DNA of 64,000 nucleotides from Cytophagales bacterium (GCA_013298125.1 JAAFJP010000007.1:62001-126000), one strand, 5' to 3'; counted from the stretch's first letter, positions 20,040 to 30,186 are shown. A program made the numbers and translations. Notes: generated by a model from the letters alone, not told the origin.

Positions 20040-20809
20040 ATATTTTAATAATTGAAGATGAAATAGAAGCCGCTAAAAACATCTTGTGGCTTTTGCAAAA
20101 AACTGAACCCAAGGCAGTAGTTGTAGGAACTATTGAAACGGTTTCGGAGGGAATTGAATGGCTAAAAAATAATCCTCAACCCGACCTTATTATCTCGGAT
20201 ATTCAATTAGCGGATGGCATTTCATTTGAAATTTTTGATGAAATAAAAGTGCAATGCCCCGTCATTTTCGCAACTGCTTACAACGAATATGCCCTCAAAG
20301 CCTTTGAAGTTCATAGCATTGATTACCTTCTAAAACCCATTGATGAAAAGGCTCTAAACAAGGCTTTTGAAAAATACAAAACGCTGAAAATCAATTCATT
20401 TGAATATATTTCAGAGAAAATTGGAAATATTTTTCAACAAAATCCTACGATTGAATCACAGTACAGAAAGAGTTTTTTGGTACGTTATCGGGAGAAAATG
20501 TTACCTATCAAAACCGAATCATTCACTTGTTTTCAGACCAAAGAAGGTTTGGTATATGGCAAAACGTCTGACGACAAATCTTACATTATTGAAAATACCT
20601 TAGAAGAATTAGAACTTCAATTACCCCCCAACGATTTCTTCCGTGCCAATCGCCAATTTATCGTTTCAAGAGAATCTATCGTTGAAATAGAATTTTACTT
20701 CAATGGTAGGTTATTACTCAAAACCAACCCTATATCTTCCGAAAATATCCTCATTAGCAAAGAGCGTGTCCCTGTTTTTAAGAAATGGTTTGAGGGATTG
20801 AAGGATTAG
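20036..20809 (+). CDS. LytTR-type response regulator
   Basis: Receiver domain (IIEDE, DLIISDIQLADG, FATAYNEYALKAFEVHSIDYLLKPI) and LytTR domain (FFRANRQFIVSRESIVEIEFYFNGRLLLK); 4-bp ATGA overlap with kinase gene. Confidence 0.93.
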   Translation: MNILIIEDEIEAAKNILWLLQKTEPKAVVVGTIETVSEGIEWLKNNPQPDLIISDIQLADGISFEIFDEIKVQCPVIFATAYNEYALKAFEVHSIDYLLKPIDEKALNKAFEKYKTLKINSFEYISEKIGNIFQQNPTIESQYRKSFLVRYREKMLPIKTESFTCFQTKEGLVYGKTSDDKSYIIENTLEELELQLPPNDFFRANRQFIVSRESIVEIEFYFNGRLLLKTNPISSENILISKERVPVFKKWFEGLKD

Positions 20810-20816
20810 ACCACAT

Positions 20817-20841
20817 TTCACCCCTCATTTTTTCAGCCTCA
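20817..20841. promoter_or_regulatory. Candidate LytTR operator, copy 2
   Basis: Exact 25-bp copy of 18956-18980, upstream of the alpha/beta-hydrolase operon. Confidence 0.6.
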
Positions 20842-20954
20842 CCCATTTATTCATGGTACTGTATTGAAGTTTTAGAGAATTTTGTAATCAAATTCTTTCA
20901 TAAAATACTATTACTCAAAATCTTCATCTTAGTATTCTTACTAACCAACAGCAC

Positions 20955-21977
20955 ATGAAATTATTATTGAATTCACTGGCAGTTTTTACATTATTAGGAA
21001 ATATATCCTGTAAAAAAGATGATGTCAATGCTCCAACAGTTACGCCTGTTGTCATAAAACCGCCATCCGATACAGTTTCGACAACTTCTGTATATGGAGT
21101 AATCTTACGCACGCCCGAAGCAAGATTTAAAGACTTGAAAGACTATAATTTCCAAGAAAACTACGTTTTTTTGGAAGGAACTGATAAACTCCGAATGCAC
21201 TATATTGACGAAGGAAAGACCAATAAAAAAGTCATTTTGTTATTGCACGGTAATCCTGCATGGGTCTATAATTTCAGAAAAATAGTGCCACTATTGGTTG
21301 CAAAGGGGTACAGAGTAATTGCTCCTGATTTGATTGGTTTTGGTAAAAGTGATAAACCAGCCAATCGAGCGGTGATAACTTACGAAAATCAAGTGGCTTG
21401 GACGGAGAGTTTTGTCAAAAAAATGAACTTAACCGACATCAATTTTCACGTGCAGGATTGGGGCGGATTGATAGGATTGAGAGTTGCTTTACAAAATAAA
21501 TCGCTTTTCTCTAAAATTGCTATTTCAAATACTGCCTTGATGGATGGAACTAATGTTACGCCCTATTTTAGGTCATGGCGTACAGGCTCGCAGACGGTTG
21601 CAACCTATGGTAGCGTGATGGAACAGGCAACTTTCAAGGAATTGAGTGCGGAAGAGGAAGCCGCTTACGATGCTCCCTTTCCAGAGGAACGATTTAAGGC
21701 AGCACCAAGAGAAATGCCCTTGAAAGTACCCATTTCACCAACCGACCCCGAAGGAATCAAAAACGCAACATTTAATCAGGATTTTGCTAAATGGAACATT
21801 CCGATTGTAACCATTTTTAGCATAAAAGATGATATTTTCAAAGGTGAAGAATTGAAAATTCAGCAATTCGTTGGAGCAAAAGGACAGCCACATTCCGTTG
21901 TGAAAGATGCTGATCATTTTATCAGAGAAGACCAACCGCAGGTAATGACGGATTTGTTGAGTACGTTTTTTAAGTGA
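20955..21977 (+). CDS. Exported alpha/beta-hydrolase, haloalkane dehalogenase-like
   Basis: Lipobox-like GNISC; LLLHGNPAWVYNFRKIVPLL, VQDWGGLIGLRVAL nucleophile region, DHFIREDQP. Confidence 0.85.
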   Translation: MKLLLNSLAVFTLLGNISCKKDDVNAPTVTPVVIKPPSDTVSTTSVYGVILRTPEARFKDLKDYNFQENYVFLEGTDKLRMHYIDEGKTNKKVILLLHGNPAWVYNFRKIVPLLVAKGYRVIAPDLIGFGKSDKPANRAVITYENQVAWTESFVKKMNLTDINFHVQDWGGLIGLRVALQNKSLFSKIAISNTALMDGTNVTPYFRSWRTGSQTVATYGSVMEQATFKELSAEEEAAYDAPFPEERFKAAPREMPLKVPISPTDPEGIKNATFNQDFAKWNIPIVTIFSIKDDIFKGEELKIQQFVGAKGQPHSVVKDADHFIREDQPQVMTDLLSTFFK

Positions 21978-22007
21978 TTTTAAAGGTAAGAAAAATATTT
22001 TTCAACA

Positions 22008-22514
22008 ATGAAACGAATAGCTTTAACCATCGTCATTTTCTTATTTTTTACGAAACTGTACGCCAAAACCGATAGCTTAACGGTCTATGTTTTTCTATCG
22101 GAAGATTGCCCAGTTTGTCAAAATCAGACATTACCCTTACGTGAATTATATAAAAATTTTAAGCATAAAGGCGTTGGATTTGTGGCTGTTTTCTCAAATC
22201 CATCCTCGGCAGATTCTACGATTTTATCTTTTCGTGCGAGATACGATCTGGCTTTCCCAGCGGTTTTTGATTCAACCCAAAAAATCGCTAAACGTTTGAA
22301 GGCACAAATTACGCCCGAAGTAGTGGTTGTTAATCATGCTGAAAATGAGGCAGTTGTCTATCGTGGAGCGGTTGATAATGCCTACCCAGCCTTGGGCAAA
22401 CGTAGAACCATTGTTACCGAACATTTCCTCAACGATGCACTGACAGCTTTATTGAAGGGTTCAAAAGAATATTTGTCAAACACCAAAGCGGTGGGGTGTT
22501 ACATTACTTTTTAG
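22008..22514 (+). CDS. Redoxin/thioredoxin-like exported protein
   Basis: Signal peptide; FLSEDCPVCQNQTLPLRELYKNFKHKGVGFVAVFSNP. Confidence 0.8.
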   Translation: MKRIALTIVIFLFFTKLYAKTDSLTVYVFLSEDCPVCQNQTLPLRELYKNFKHKGVGFVAVFSNPSSADSTILSFRARYDLAFPAVFDSTQKIAKRLKAQITPEVVVVNHAENEAVVYRGAVDNAYPALGKRRTIVTEHFLNDALTALLKGSKEYLSNTKAVGCYITF

Positions 22515-22532
22515 TCATAAATAATCAAAACA

Positions 22533-24122
22533 ATGAAACGATTTATCATTTTTTTAATGTCTATTTTGACAGTAAAAACGGCAACGGCTCAAACGCCTAC
22601 TTTTGCCGAAAATATTGCCCCAATTATTTACAACAATTGTACAAATTGCCACCGACAAGGTGAAGTTGGTCCGATGGCTTTTACCAATTATGACGAAGTA
22701 AAATCATGGGGAAAGATGGTGAAATTCGCTACCGAAACCAGATATATGCCACCGTGGAGTCCCGATACAAAATATCGTCATTTTGTGGGAGAAAGAACGC
22801 TCACCGACAGCCAAATCAAGCAAATTAAAGATTGGGTGGACGGTGGAATGCCCCGTGGAGATGTTTCAAAAGAGCCAAAAGTCCCCTCATTTCCAACAGG
22901 TTCGCAAGTGGGTACGCCTGATTTGGTGCTGACAATGCCCGCTGATTATAAAATTCTGGGCAATGGAAAAGATGATTACAAGGTTTTTGTATTACCTACT
23001 AATCTAAAAGAAAACAAAATAGTGCGAGCCGTTGAATTCAGAGCGGGCAATAATAAAATGGTTCACCATGTACGCATGGCTTATGAATCAAAAGGGGCTG
23101 CACGAGCGAAAGACGCACTCACTCCTGAACAGGGTTATGATGGTTTTGGGAGTTTCGGAGTACAGACAGACGGAAGTTTTGATACTTGGACTCCTGGTAA
23201 AAACGTATTACAGTTTCCCGACAATATTGGTCATTCACTCCCTGCCAATTCGGATATTTTGCTTCAAATGCACTACGCTCCTTCCACAATTGCAGGCACA
23301 GACCGTTCGAGTGTTAATTTATTTTTCAAGAATACCCCTGATTTACGTCCCGTGAAAGCATTTGGAATGTTGCACGCTCATTTGACGGGTGGTGCGGCAT
23401 CATTTACTATGCCAGCCAATACTGTAAAGAAATTTTACGCCAGAAGAACCGTTCCCACGGATATGTCGGTGATGAGTATCTATCCCCATGCTCATTTGTT
23501 GTGTAGAAATTGGGAGGCTTTTGCCACCACACCAACGGGCGATACCATCAAATTGATAAAAATTAACGACTGGAATTATAAATGGCAGGGTGATTATACG
23601 TTGCCGAAGATGATAAAAATACCGAGTGGCTCAATCGTTCATGCGTATGCGACCTATGATAATACAGCCAATAATTATTTGAATCCAAACAGTCCGCCAA
23701 AGTTGGTAACACTTGGTGAAGGAACGGCGGACGAGATGTACGTTTTTGGTTACACTTATCTGGATTATAAGGCAGGCGATGAAGATATTTCACTTGTGAC
23801 TAATTCTGTAACTACTCCTAATACTGTTCTGTCAAATACGGGGCTTCCCTTTGAACATGATACCCGCCTATATCCCGTTTATCCGAACCCGATGAGTCGA
23901 GATTTTTCAGTTGGATTTTATTTGGATAAACCTATGAATGTCAATTTATCAATTTATGATATTTCAGGGCGTTTAGTCAAAACGTTTTTAGATGAAAAAA
24001 TTGCCTCTGGCGACCACATTGTGCCTTTTCATTTGGATAATCAATGGGCTGCGGGAACTTATATTTTCAAATTGCTTGGCGATAATATAGATTTATCACA
24101 AAAAATTGTGGTGACCAATTGA
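22533..24122 (+). CDS. Secreted cytochrome c / copper type II monooxygenase-like protein with T9SS C-terminal domain
   Basis: Haem motif CTNCH; MVHHVRMAY, LLQMHYAPS, IYPHAHLL His motifs; C-terminal YPVYPNPMSRDFSVGFYLDKPMNVNLSIYDISGRLVKTF...AAGTYIFKL. Confidence 0.85.
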   Translation: MKRFIIFLMSILTVKTATAQTPTFAENIAPIIYNNCTNCHRQGEVGPMAFTNYDEVKSWGKMVKFATETRYMPPWSPDTKYRHFVGERTLTDSQIKQIKDWVDGGMPRGDVSKEPKVPSFPTGSQVGTPDLVLTMPADYKILGNGKDDYKVFVLPTNLKENKIVRAVEFRAGNNKMVHHVRMAYESKGAARAKDALTPEQGYDGFGSFGVQTDGSFDTWTPGKNVLQFPDNIGHSLPANSDILLQMHYAPSTIAGTDRSSVNLFFKNTPDLRPVKAFGMLHAHLTGGAASFTMPANTVKKFYARRTVPTDMSVMSIYPHAHLLCRNWEAFATTPTGDTIKLIKINDWNYKWQGDYTLPKMIKIPSGSIVHAYATYDNTANNYLNPNSPPKLVTLGEGTADEMYVFGYTYLDYKAGDEDISLVTNSVTTPNTVLSNTGLPFEHDTRLYPVYPNPMSRDFSVGFYLDKPMNVNLSIYDISGRLVKTFLDEKIASGDHIVPFHLDNQWAAGTYIFKLLGDNIDLSQKIVVTN

Positions 24123-24173
24123 AGGTACTGTGTGATATTTTAGAGTAACTATATTGTTAATTAACTCCCATTA

Positions 24174-24211
24174 ACTTCCCGAAAGTTATTTCTACTTTCG
24201 GGAAGTTTTTT
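24174..24211. terminator. Bidirectional rho-independent terminator
   Basis: ACTTCCCGAAAG...CTTTCGGGAAGTTTTTT. Confidence 0.88.
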
Positions 24212-24236
24212 ATGAGACATATTTTCGAAATGTTGC

Positions 24237-25091
24237 TCAATTCGCCCGATAATCATTCGGAGTCATTCCTTCCGAAACCTTAAATGCTTTTGTGAAATAA
24301 GAAGGGTCATCAAAACCAAGCCAATAGCTGATTTCTTTGATGTTCATTTCGGTTTGTTTCAAAAGGCTTTTGGCTTCTTGCATCAACAATTGTTCAATCA
24401 AATTTTTAGGACTTTTACCCGTTTCTTCTTTGATTACTTCACTGAGGTATTTGGGCGTAATGTTCAGTTTTTCTGCATAAAAAGCCACCTCTTTGTTTTC
24501 GAGATATTGAGTGTTAATTAAACTACAAAATTCCTTGGCAATTTGTTTTTTTCGGGATGATTTTGAAGTAGGCATTTGGGTTTCAATCATCAATTTTTCT
24601 ATTTTTTCAATCATTGCCATCACCAATGCAGCCACCACCTTGGGTAAATGCTCTTGTGATTTAATAGAAATTAGAGTCTGATTAAAAAACTCAAAATCAA
24701 TGGCACTTAAAGTTATAACGTGCTGAATACCAGAGCGAAAGATAGGAGAGTCCACCAAAGGTTGAGCAATAATGGGTGACATAAAAATCTCTGGGGTAAA
24801 GAAAATGGCCGTATTTTTAAAACTCCAATTATCATCCATCCAATGCCTAATAATACTTGGACCAATGACCAATAAATCACCCGCTTTCAAAGTAAAATCT
24901 TCGATACCTACCCGCAAGTTACGCTCACCCTCATACACAAGACCAATGCCATAAAAATAATTTCGGAAAGGATAATCAGGAGAGTTTTCAGTAAACAAAC
25001 TCTGATTGGCTATAAAGAAGGATTCCTTGGTTTCGGTTTTGAGTACACCCTCTACAAAACGGTGGAATTCAAAGGTTTTTAAATCAGTCAT
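24237..25091 (-). CDS. AraC family transcriptional regulator
   Basis: VAFYAEKLNITPKYLSEVIKEETGKSPKNLIEQ...IKEISYWLGFDDPSYFTKAFKVSEGMTPNDYR. Confidence 0.92.
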   Translation of the reverse strand: MTDLKTFEFHRFVEGVLKTETKESFFIANQSLFTENSPDYPFRNYFYGIGLVYEGERNLRVGIEDFTLKAGDLLVIGPSIIRHWMDDNWSFKNTAIFFTPEIFMSPIIAQPLVDSPIFRSGIQHVITLSAIDFEFFNQTLISIKSQEHLPKVVAALVMAMIEKIEKLMIETQMPTSKSSRKKQIAKEFCSLINTQYLENKEVAFYAEKLNITPKYLSEVIKEETGKSPKNLIEQLLMQEAKSLLKQTEMNIKEISYWLGFDDPSYFTKAFKVSEGMTPNDYRAN

Positions 25092-25160
25092 ACTGTGAGA
25101 TTTTACATAGAAATAGTTAAGAAATAACTTGGATTAATAGAGGGAAATATGAATAAAACT

Positions 25161-25230
25161 TAGAGAAATAGAGGATTAGAGAAAAGGTGAAATAATAACT
25201 CTAAATCTCTAATCCTCTATGTTTAATTTT
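25161..25230. repeat. Short-period inverted repeat
   Basis: TAGAGGATTAGAGA (25169-25182) and TCTCTAATCCTCTA (25206-25219) perfect 14-bp arms with TAGAG-type subrepeats. Confidence 0.65.
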
Positions 25231-25237
25231 TAGTTCT

Positions 25238-27058
25238 CTACTTTACACTCTTCAAAAACGCCTTAATCTCATGAATAAAAACCTCCCCATATTGCTGATA
25301 TTTCTGTTGCCCAACGCCTGATACATTCAACATCGCCTCTTGGGTAGTCGGTTTTTGTTGTGACATATCCGAAAGCGTAGCATCGGAGAATATGATAAAC
25401 GGAGGAATATTTTTGTCATCCGCCAAACGCTTCCGAAGTTCACGGAGTCGTTCAAACAAAGCATCCTTGATAACCTCTTTCTTGGTTTTTTCTTTCGGAA
25501 TAACCGCCTCACGTTCCGCCTGACGTTCTTCAAAAGGTTTATACCGAACCAGTTGCACTTTGCGACCTTCTTTCAAAACCGCCCACGAAGCATTGTTCAG
25601 TCGGTAGGCGTGTCCTTCGTCATACGCAATATCCATCACGCCCGAATTGAGCATTTGTTGGAGATAATCCGCCCACTCGTCAGCCTTCAATTCTTTGCCC
25701 GCCCCAAAGGTTTTTATTTCGTGATAACGGTTGTCAATAATCCGTTTATTGTTCGACCCTCTCAAAATATCAATCACCATCGTCATCGCAATTTTTTCAT
25801 TAGTTCTCGCTACTGCCGAAAGGGCTTTTTGAGCCAATAATGTAGCGTCAAATCGCATAGGAGGGTTTTTGCAGACATCGCAATTACCACAATCTTGGGT
25901 TACTTCTTCGTTAAAATAACTCAATAAAATCCGTCTTCTACAAATTTCGGCTTCGGCATATTGCTTCATTCTGTCCAATTTTGCCTCCTGAACTTCCTTC
26001 ATTTCTGCAGGTAATTCAGAATTTGCAATCATATCTTTTCGCATCATAACGTCTTGATATGTATAGAAAAGCAAGGTCTCTGCCTTCACACCATCACGAC
26101 CCGCCCGACCAATTTCTTGATAAAAACTTTCCACATTTGAGGGCATCGAATAATGAATTACCCAACGAACATTGGATTTGTCAATCCCCATTCCAAACGC
26201 AATCGTTGCCACAATCACCTGCACATCATCACGGATAAAAGCATCTTGCACTTTGGAACGGTCAGCGGCTGGCATTCCTGCATGATAGTATTTTGCTTTG
26301 ATGCCCGCTTTCTGCAAAGCCTCGGCAACGGTTTCTGTATTTTTACGACTCAAACAGTAAATAATACCAGGTTGTCGTGGACGTTCGGAAACAAAGTTTT
26401 GAATAATTTTTATCCGATTTCTGCCTGGCAAAACCGATAGCGAAAGATTGGGTCTATCAAAAGAAGAAATGAAAGTTTTGGCTTCTGGAATACCCAATTG
26501 CGTAAGAATATCCTTGCGAGTAACACGGTCGGCGGTGGCGGTTAAGGCAATCACGGGTACATTCGGGAATGCTTCTTTTAAGACGTGTAATTTGGTATAT
26601 TCAGGTCTAAAATCATGCCCCCACGTGGAAACGCAATGCGATTCATCAACAGCGAATAAGCTGATATTCAGCGATTTAATCCAATCTAAATAACCTTGTG
26701 TAAATAATTTTTCAGGAGAAATATATAACAACTTCAAATCACCGTCACGCACTTGTCTTTCAATGACAGACTGTTGATTTCCGTCTAATGAAGAGTTCAA
26801 ATATGCCGATGGAATTCCGTTAGCTTTGAGGGCTTGCACTTGGTCGTGCATGAGGGCAATCAAGGGCGAAATCACGAGCGTAAGCCCCTGCATAATGAGG
26901 GCAGGCACTTGAAAACACACCGATTTTCCACCACCCGTTGGCATCAAAACCATGGCATCTTGTCCATACAAAACCCAATCAATAATATCGGCTTGAAGCG
27001 GTCTAAATTTATCGTATCCGTAGTATTGTTTAAGGACTTGTTCTTTGGTGAGCGGCAT
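25238..27058 (-). CDS. recQ: ATP-dependent DNA helicase RecQ
   Basis: MPTGGGKSVCFQVPAL, DESHCVSTWGHDFRPEY, IYCLSRKNTE, GRAGRDG; zinc-binding Cys cluster and HRDC-like C-terminus. Confidence 0.95.
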   Translation of the reverse strand: MPLTKEQVLKQYYGYDKFRPLQADIIDWVLYGQDAMVLMPTGGGKSVCFQVPALIMQGLTLVISPLIALMHDQVQALKANGIPSAYLNSSLDGNQQSVIERQVRDGDLKLLYISPEKLFTQGYLDWIKSLNISLFAVDESHCVSTWGHDFRPEYTKLHVLKEAFPNVPVIALTATADRVTRKDILTQLGIPEAKTFISSFDRPNLSLSVLPGRNRIKIIQNFVSERPRQPGIIYCLSRKNTETVAEALQKAGIKAKYYHAGMPAADRSKVQDAFIRDDVQVIVATIAFGMGIDKSNVRWVIHYSMPSNVESFYQEIGRAGRDGVKAETLLFYTYQDVMMRKDMIANSELPAEMKEVQEAKLDRMKQYAEAEICRRRILLSYFNEEVTQDCGNCDVCKNPPMRFDATLLAQKALSAVARTNEKIAMTMVIDILRGSNNKRIIDNRYHEIKTFGAGKELKADEWADYLQQMLNSGVMDIAYDEGHAYRLNNASWAVLKEGRKVQLVRYKPFEERQAEREAVIPKEKTKKEVIKDALFERLRELRKRLADDKNIPPFIIFSDATLSDMSQQKPTTQEAMLNVSGVGQQKYQQYGEVFIHEIKAFLKSVK

Positions 27059-27118
27059 TTTTTTATGTGATTAAGTGAATTGTAAAGTTACATAAATTTG
27101 ATTATTTACGTAAAAAAT

Positions 27119-27163
27119 AAAACCATCGTTGTGTCAGTAATTTTGACATAACGATGGTTTTAT
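27119..27163. terminator. Rho-independent terminator
   Basis: AAACCATCGTT...AACGATGGTTTT downstream of the nuclease gene. Confidence 0.8.
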
Positions 27164-27184
27164 AAGGAGAAAAATTGAGAAGAT

Positions 27185-27994
27185 TTATTTATTCTCTGCC
27201 TTCATTTTCTCTACAAATTCTATACTTACAGAAGCTAAATTAGCAATTTTTTCAATTGAAAAATCTGTACCATTTAACAAACTGATTACAAATTGACGTT
27301 TTTGAGCCTCAATGCCCTTCAAATAAAGAACATCTTCTTCGATTTTAATATATTGTGATATTGAGTCCATAACTTGTTGAATATTTAACTCTAATTTACG
27401 AAGTCTTCCTAAGACTAACAACTGTTGGAAGATTTTTTGTTTTTCAAGCGTTTGAGGTTCTAATTGTTCTATTCTTTTAACCACTTCATAAACAATCTTA
27501 GAAGCATTATCGTTTCTGTAATCTCCCAAAATTGCTAAAATCATCTCTTCGGGTATATCAGATTTTAAGAATAATTGAGCATCCAGTTCCTTAAAATCAA
27601 TCAACCGATAATAAAATTTCATGTTCGGATAATCAACTCTTGCTTTCATTGTTAGCTTTTCATCTCCCAAAAATATTACGTATTGCTCTACTCGCAAGTC
27701 ATATTTTCTTACCAATAAATTCCAGTAATCAATCATTCGATGAATCATTTCATGGTCATTAGCCACCTGATATTCAATATGAAGAATAAATTTTTCTCCT
27801 CTATCGTTGGTAATTATTTTTAAGAAATCAGCTTCTCTTTCCTTGGTTCTTTGAAGTTTCAAGACAATCTCTTCTGATTCTTTGATGTTAATTTTCAGTA
27901 TTTTATGAATAAAACTATCAATCGTTGCATCAACGTTTTCTTTAAAGATTTTATCGTATAAATTCCCTTCTTCTTTAATTTCTTTTTTGCTCAT
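27185..27994 (-). CDS. Rpn-like PD-(D/E)XK nuclease/transposase family protein
   Basis: LYDKIFKENVDATIDSFIHKIL...READFLKIITNDRGEKFILHIEYQVANDHEMIHRMIDYWNLL. Confidence 0.75.
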   Translation of the reverse strand: MSKKEIKEEGNLYDKIFKENVDATIDSFIHKILKINIKESEEIVLKLQRTKEREADFLKIITNDRGEKFILHIEYQVANDHEMIHRMIDYWNLLVRKYDLRVEQYVIFLGDEKLTMKARVDYPNMKFYYRLIDFKELDAQLFLKSDIPEEMILAILGDYRNDNASKIVYEVVKRIEQLEPQTLEKQKIFQQLLVLGRLRKLELNIQQVMDSISQYIKIEEDVLYLKGIEAQKRQFVISLLNGTDFSIEKIANLASVSIEFVEKMKAENK

Positions 27995-28082
27995 TAGTGG
28001 TTGGGGTTATTGGACAAAGATAGGTTTTTCAAATGATTTTCACTCAATCAAATAGAATCTATTAATTTTGAATAATATAACC

Positions 28083-28122
28083 CGAAGTTTCCACTTTGGA
28101 CTGTCTCGAAGTAGAAACTTCG
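28083..28122. repeat. Hairpin-forming inverted repeat
   Basis: CGAAGTTTCCACTTTG ... CGAAGTAGAAACTTCG, upstream of the M3 peptidase. Confidence 0.65.
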
Positions 28123-28137
28123 ATTTACAAATCAACA

Positions 28138-29871
28138 ATGAACCAAATGCAACAAACCATATCCACCACCCCGCCCGTCCGCAAGTTTTTGGGCGAGGAA
28201 TTTGAACTCACTTCTTGGGAAAGTGTAAAACCTTTTTATGAAAATTTAGTAAAACGCACCATCACAAATGCCGACGATTTACGCAAGTTTTTTGCCGACC
28301 GTTCTGAATTAGAAAGCTATCTTTCTGAAAACTTTGCTTGGCGATATATCAAAATGACTTGTGATACTTCTGACAAAGAAATCAAGGCTCATTTTGACCA
28401 ATTTGTAGGTGAAATCCAACCGCAATTGGCTGAATATGACGATGTTCTGAATCAAAAAACGCTTGAAAATCCATTTTTAGAAGAACTGAAAGATGCTGGT
28501 TTTGACATCACGATTCGAGGAATGAAAAAAGCTACGGAGATTTTTAGAAATGAAAATATCCCACTTTTTACTGAAATCCAGAACCTTTCGAGTGAATATC
28601 AGGCAACCGTTGGGGCAATGACCGTTGAGATTGACGGGCAGGTAAAAACCCTCCAACAAGCCAGCGTTTTCTTGGAAAATACAGATCGTTCTTTGCGTGA
28701 ATCGGTTTATCATAAACTTCAAGAAAGACGTTACGCCGACCATGAAAAGATGGACGAAATTTTCAATAAACTAACTCAAATACGCCATCAAGTGGCTATA
28801 AATGCAGGTTTTGAGAATTTTAGAGATTATTCTTTTGCTTCATTAAAACGCTTTGATTATACCGCCAACGACTGTTTTGTTTTCCACGAAGCTGTTGCCG
28901 AAACAGTTGTTCCGATTTTGAATGACTTGATGAACGAACGTAAAAATGCCTTGAAATTGGACGAACTTCGTCCTTGGGATAGAGCGGTTGATACAGAAGG
29001 TCGCCCCGCTTTGCATCCTTTTAATGGTGGGGAAGATTTACTGAATAAAACCATTGAATGTTTCACAAATCTTGACCCATTTTTGGGTGAATGTCTCCGC
29101 ATTATGAAGCGAATGGGACGTTTAGATTTGGAATCGAGAGTCGGTAAAGCCCCAGGCGGTTATAATTATCCTTTGGAAGAAACAGGTTTTCCGTTTATTT
29201 TTATGAATGCCTCTTCGTTGATGCGTGATGTCATTACGATGCTTCACGAGGGCGGTCATGCAGTCCATTCAATCGTTACTAAGGACCTGACCCTCAATAC
29301 GTTTCGTAATTTTCCATCGGAGGTTGCAGAGTTGGCTTCAATGTCGATGGAGTTGATTTCGATGGATCATTGGGATGTGTATTTTGATAATGAAGAAGAA
29401 CTGAAACGGGCAAAAATCCAGCATTTAGAAGACATCATCAGTACGCTTCCATGGGTGGCAACGGTTGATAAATTCCAACATTGGATTTACGAAAACCCAA
29501 CGCACACCACCGCAGAACGCACGGAGGCATGGACACGCATATACGAGCAATTTGCGGATAGCACCACGGATTGGTCGGGCTTAGAAAAATACAAGGCGAC
29601 CATGTGGCATAAGCAATTGCACATTTTTGAGTTGCCTTTTTATTATATCGAATACGGCATTGCTCAATTAGGAGCGATTGGCGTTTGGAAAAACTACAAA
29701 GAAAACCCTCAAAAAGGCTTGCAAGGCTATCTAAACGCCTTAAAATTGGGTTATACCAAACCGATGGGCGAGATTTATGCTGCTGCCAATATTCCATTTG
29801 ATTTCTCAAAAAATCATATTGCTTCTTTGATGGATTTTGTGAGAGCGGAGTTGGCGGTTTTGAAGGGGTAG
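28138..29871 (+). CDS. M3 family oligoendopeptidase F-like metallopeptidase
   Basis: HExxH-variant region MLHEGGHAVHSIVTKDL; length and fold typical; start at internal Met 28138. Confidence 0.88.
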   Translation: MNQMQQTISTTPPVRKFLGEEFELTSWESVKPFYENLVKRTITNADDLRKFFADRSELESYLSENFAWRYIKMTCDTSDKEIKAHFDQFVGEIQPQLAEYDDVLNQKTLENPFLEELKDAGFDITIRGMKKATEIFRNENIPLFTEIQNLSSEYQATVGAMTVEIDGQVKTLQQASVFLENTDRSLRESVYHKLQERRYADHEKMDEIFNKLTQIRHQVAINAGFENFRDYSFASLKRFDYTANDCFVFHEAVAETVVPILNDLMNERKNALKLDELRPWDRAVDTEGRPALHPFNGGEDLLNKTIECFTNLDPFLGECLRIMKRMGRLDLESRVGKAPGGYNYPLEETGFPFIFMNASSLMRDVITMLHEGGHAVHSIVTKDLTLNTFRNFPSEVAELASMSMELISMDHWDVYFDNEEELKRAKIQHLEDIISTLPWVATVDKFQHWIYENPTHTTAERTEAWTRIYEQFADSTTDWSGLEKYKATMWHKQLHIFELPFYYIEYGIAQLGAIGVWKNYKENPQKGLQGYLNALKLGYTKPMGEIYAAANIPFDFSKNHIASLMDFVRAELAVLKG

Positions 29872-29875
29872 AAAC

Positions 29876-29917
29876 AAAAATCCCTAACAAATCTTACAAG
29901 TTGTTAGGGATTTTTTT
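29876..29917. terminator. Rho-independent terminator
   Basis: AAAAATCCCTAACAA...TTGTTAGGGATTTTTTT. Confidence 0.88.
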
Positions 29918-30041
29918 ATGACGTAATAAATTCTAAATCAAGGACTTAGCTTTGAAAATTTGTTAGTTCTATATCAGTTTCTGTAGAGTAAGTAGTCCAA
30001 TAAGATTTTAAAAAAAATATAGGATTGATAATCAGTCACTC

Positions 30042-30186
30042 AAATAGTTACTTCAAATTAAACGACGTTTTTGTTTACCACAAAAGTATCAAAAGAAAAC
30101 AAAGTATTGATTTTTTAAAACTATTGATACCTTTTGATTCTTTGTAGTGAATAAAGTAAACGTCGATTATTAATATTCGACTACTT
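30042..30186. repeat. Palindromic MITE-like element, copy 1
   Basis: Core AAACGACGTTTTTGTTTACCACAAAAGTATCAAAAGAAAAC...TTTGTAGTGAATAAAGTAAACGTCG; matches the reverse complement of 38442-38588. Confidence 0.8.

Noticed and set aside
27185-27994. Rpn-like nuclease gene as evidence of an intact transposon
   Set aside because: No terminal inverted repeats or target duplication seen around it; normal terminator downstream.
29438-29890. 150-aa minus ORF opposite the M3 peptidase
   Set aside because: Overlaps the catalytic domain coding region of a strong CDS; no domain recognised.
29990-30041. AAGTAGTC at 29990 as left boundary of MITE copy 1
   Set aside because: Alignment with copy 2 keeps the spacing if the boundary is AAATAGT at 30042; the 29990 match is probably coincidental.
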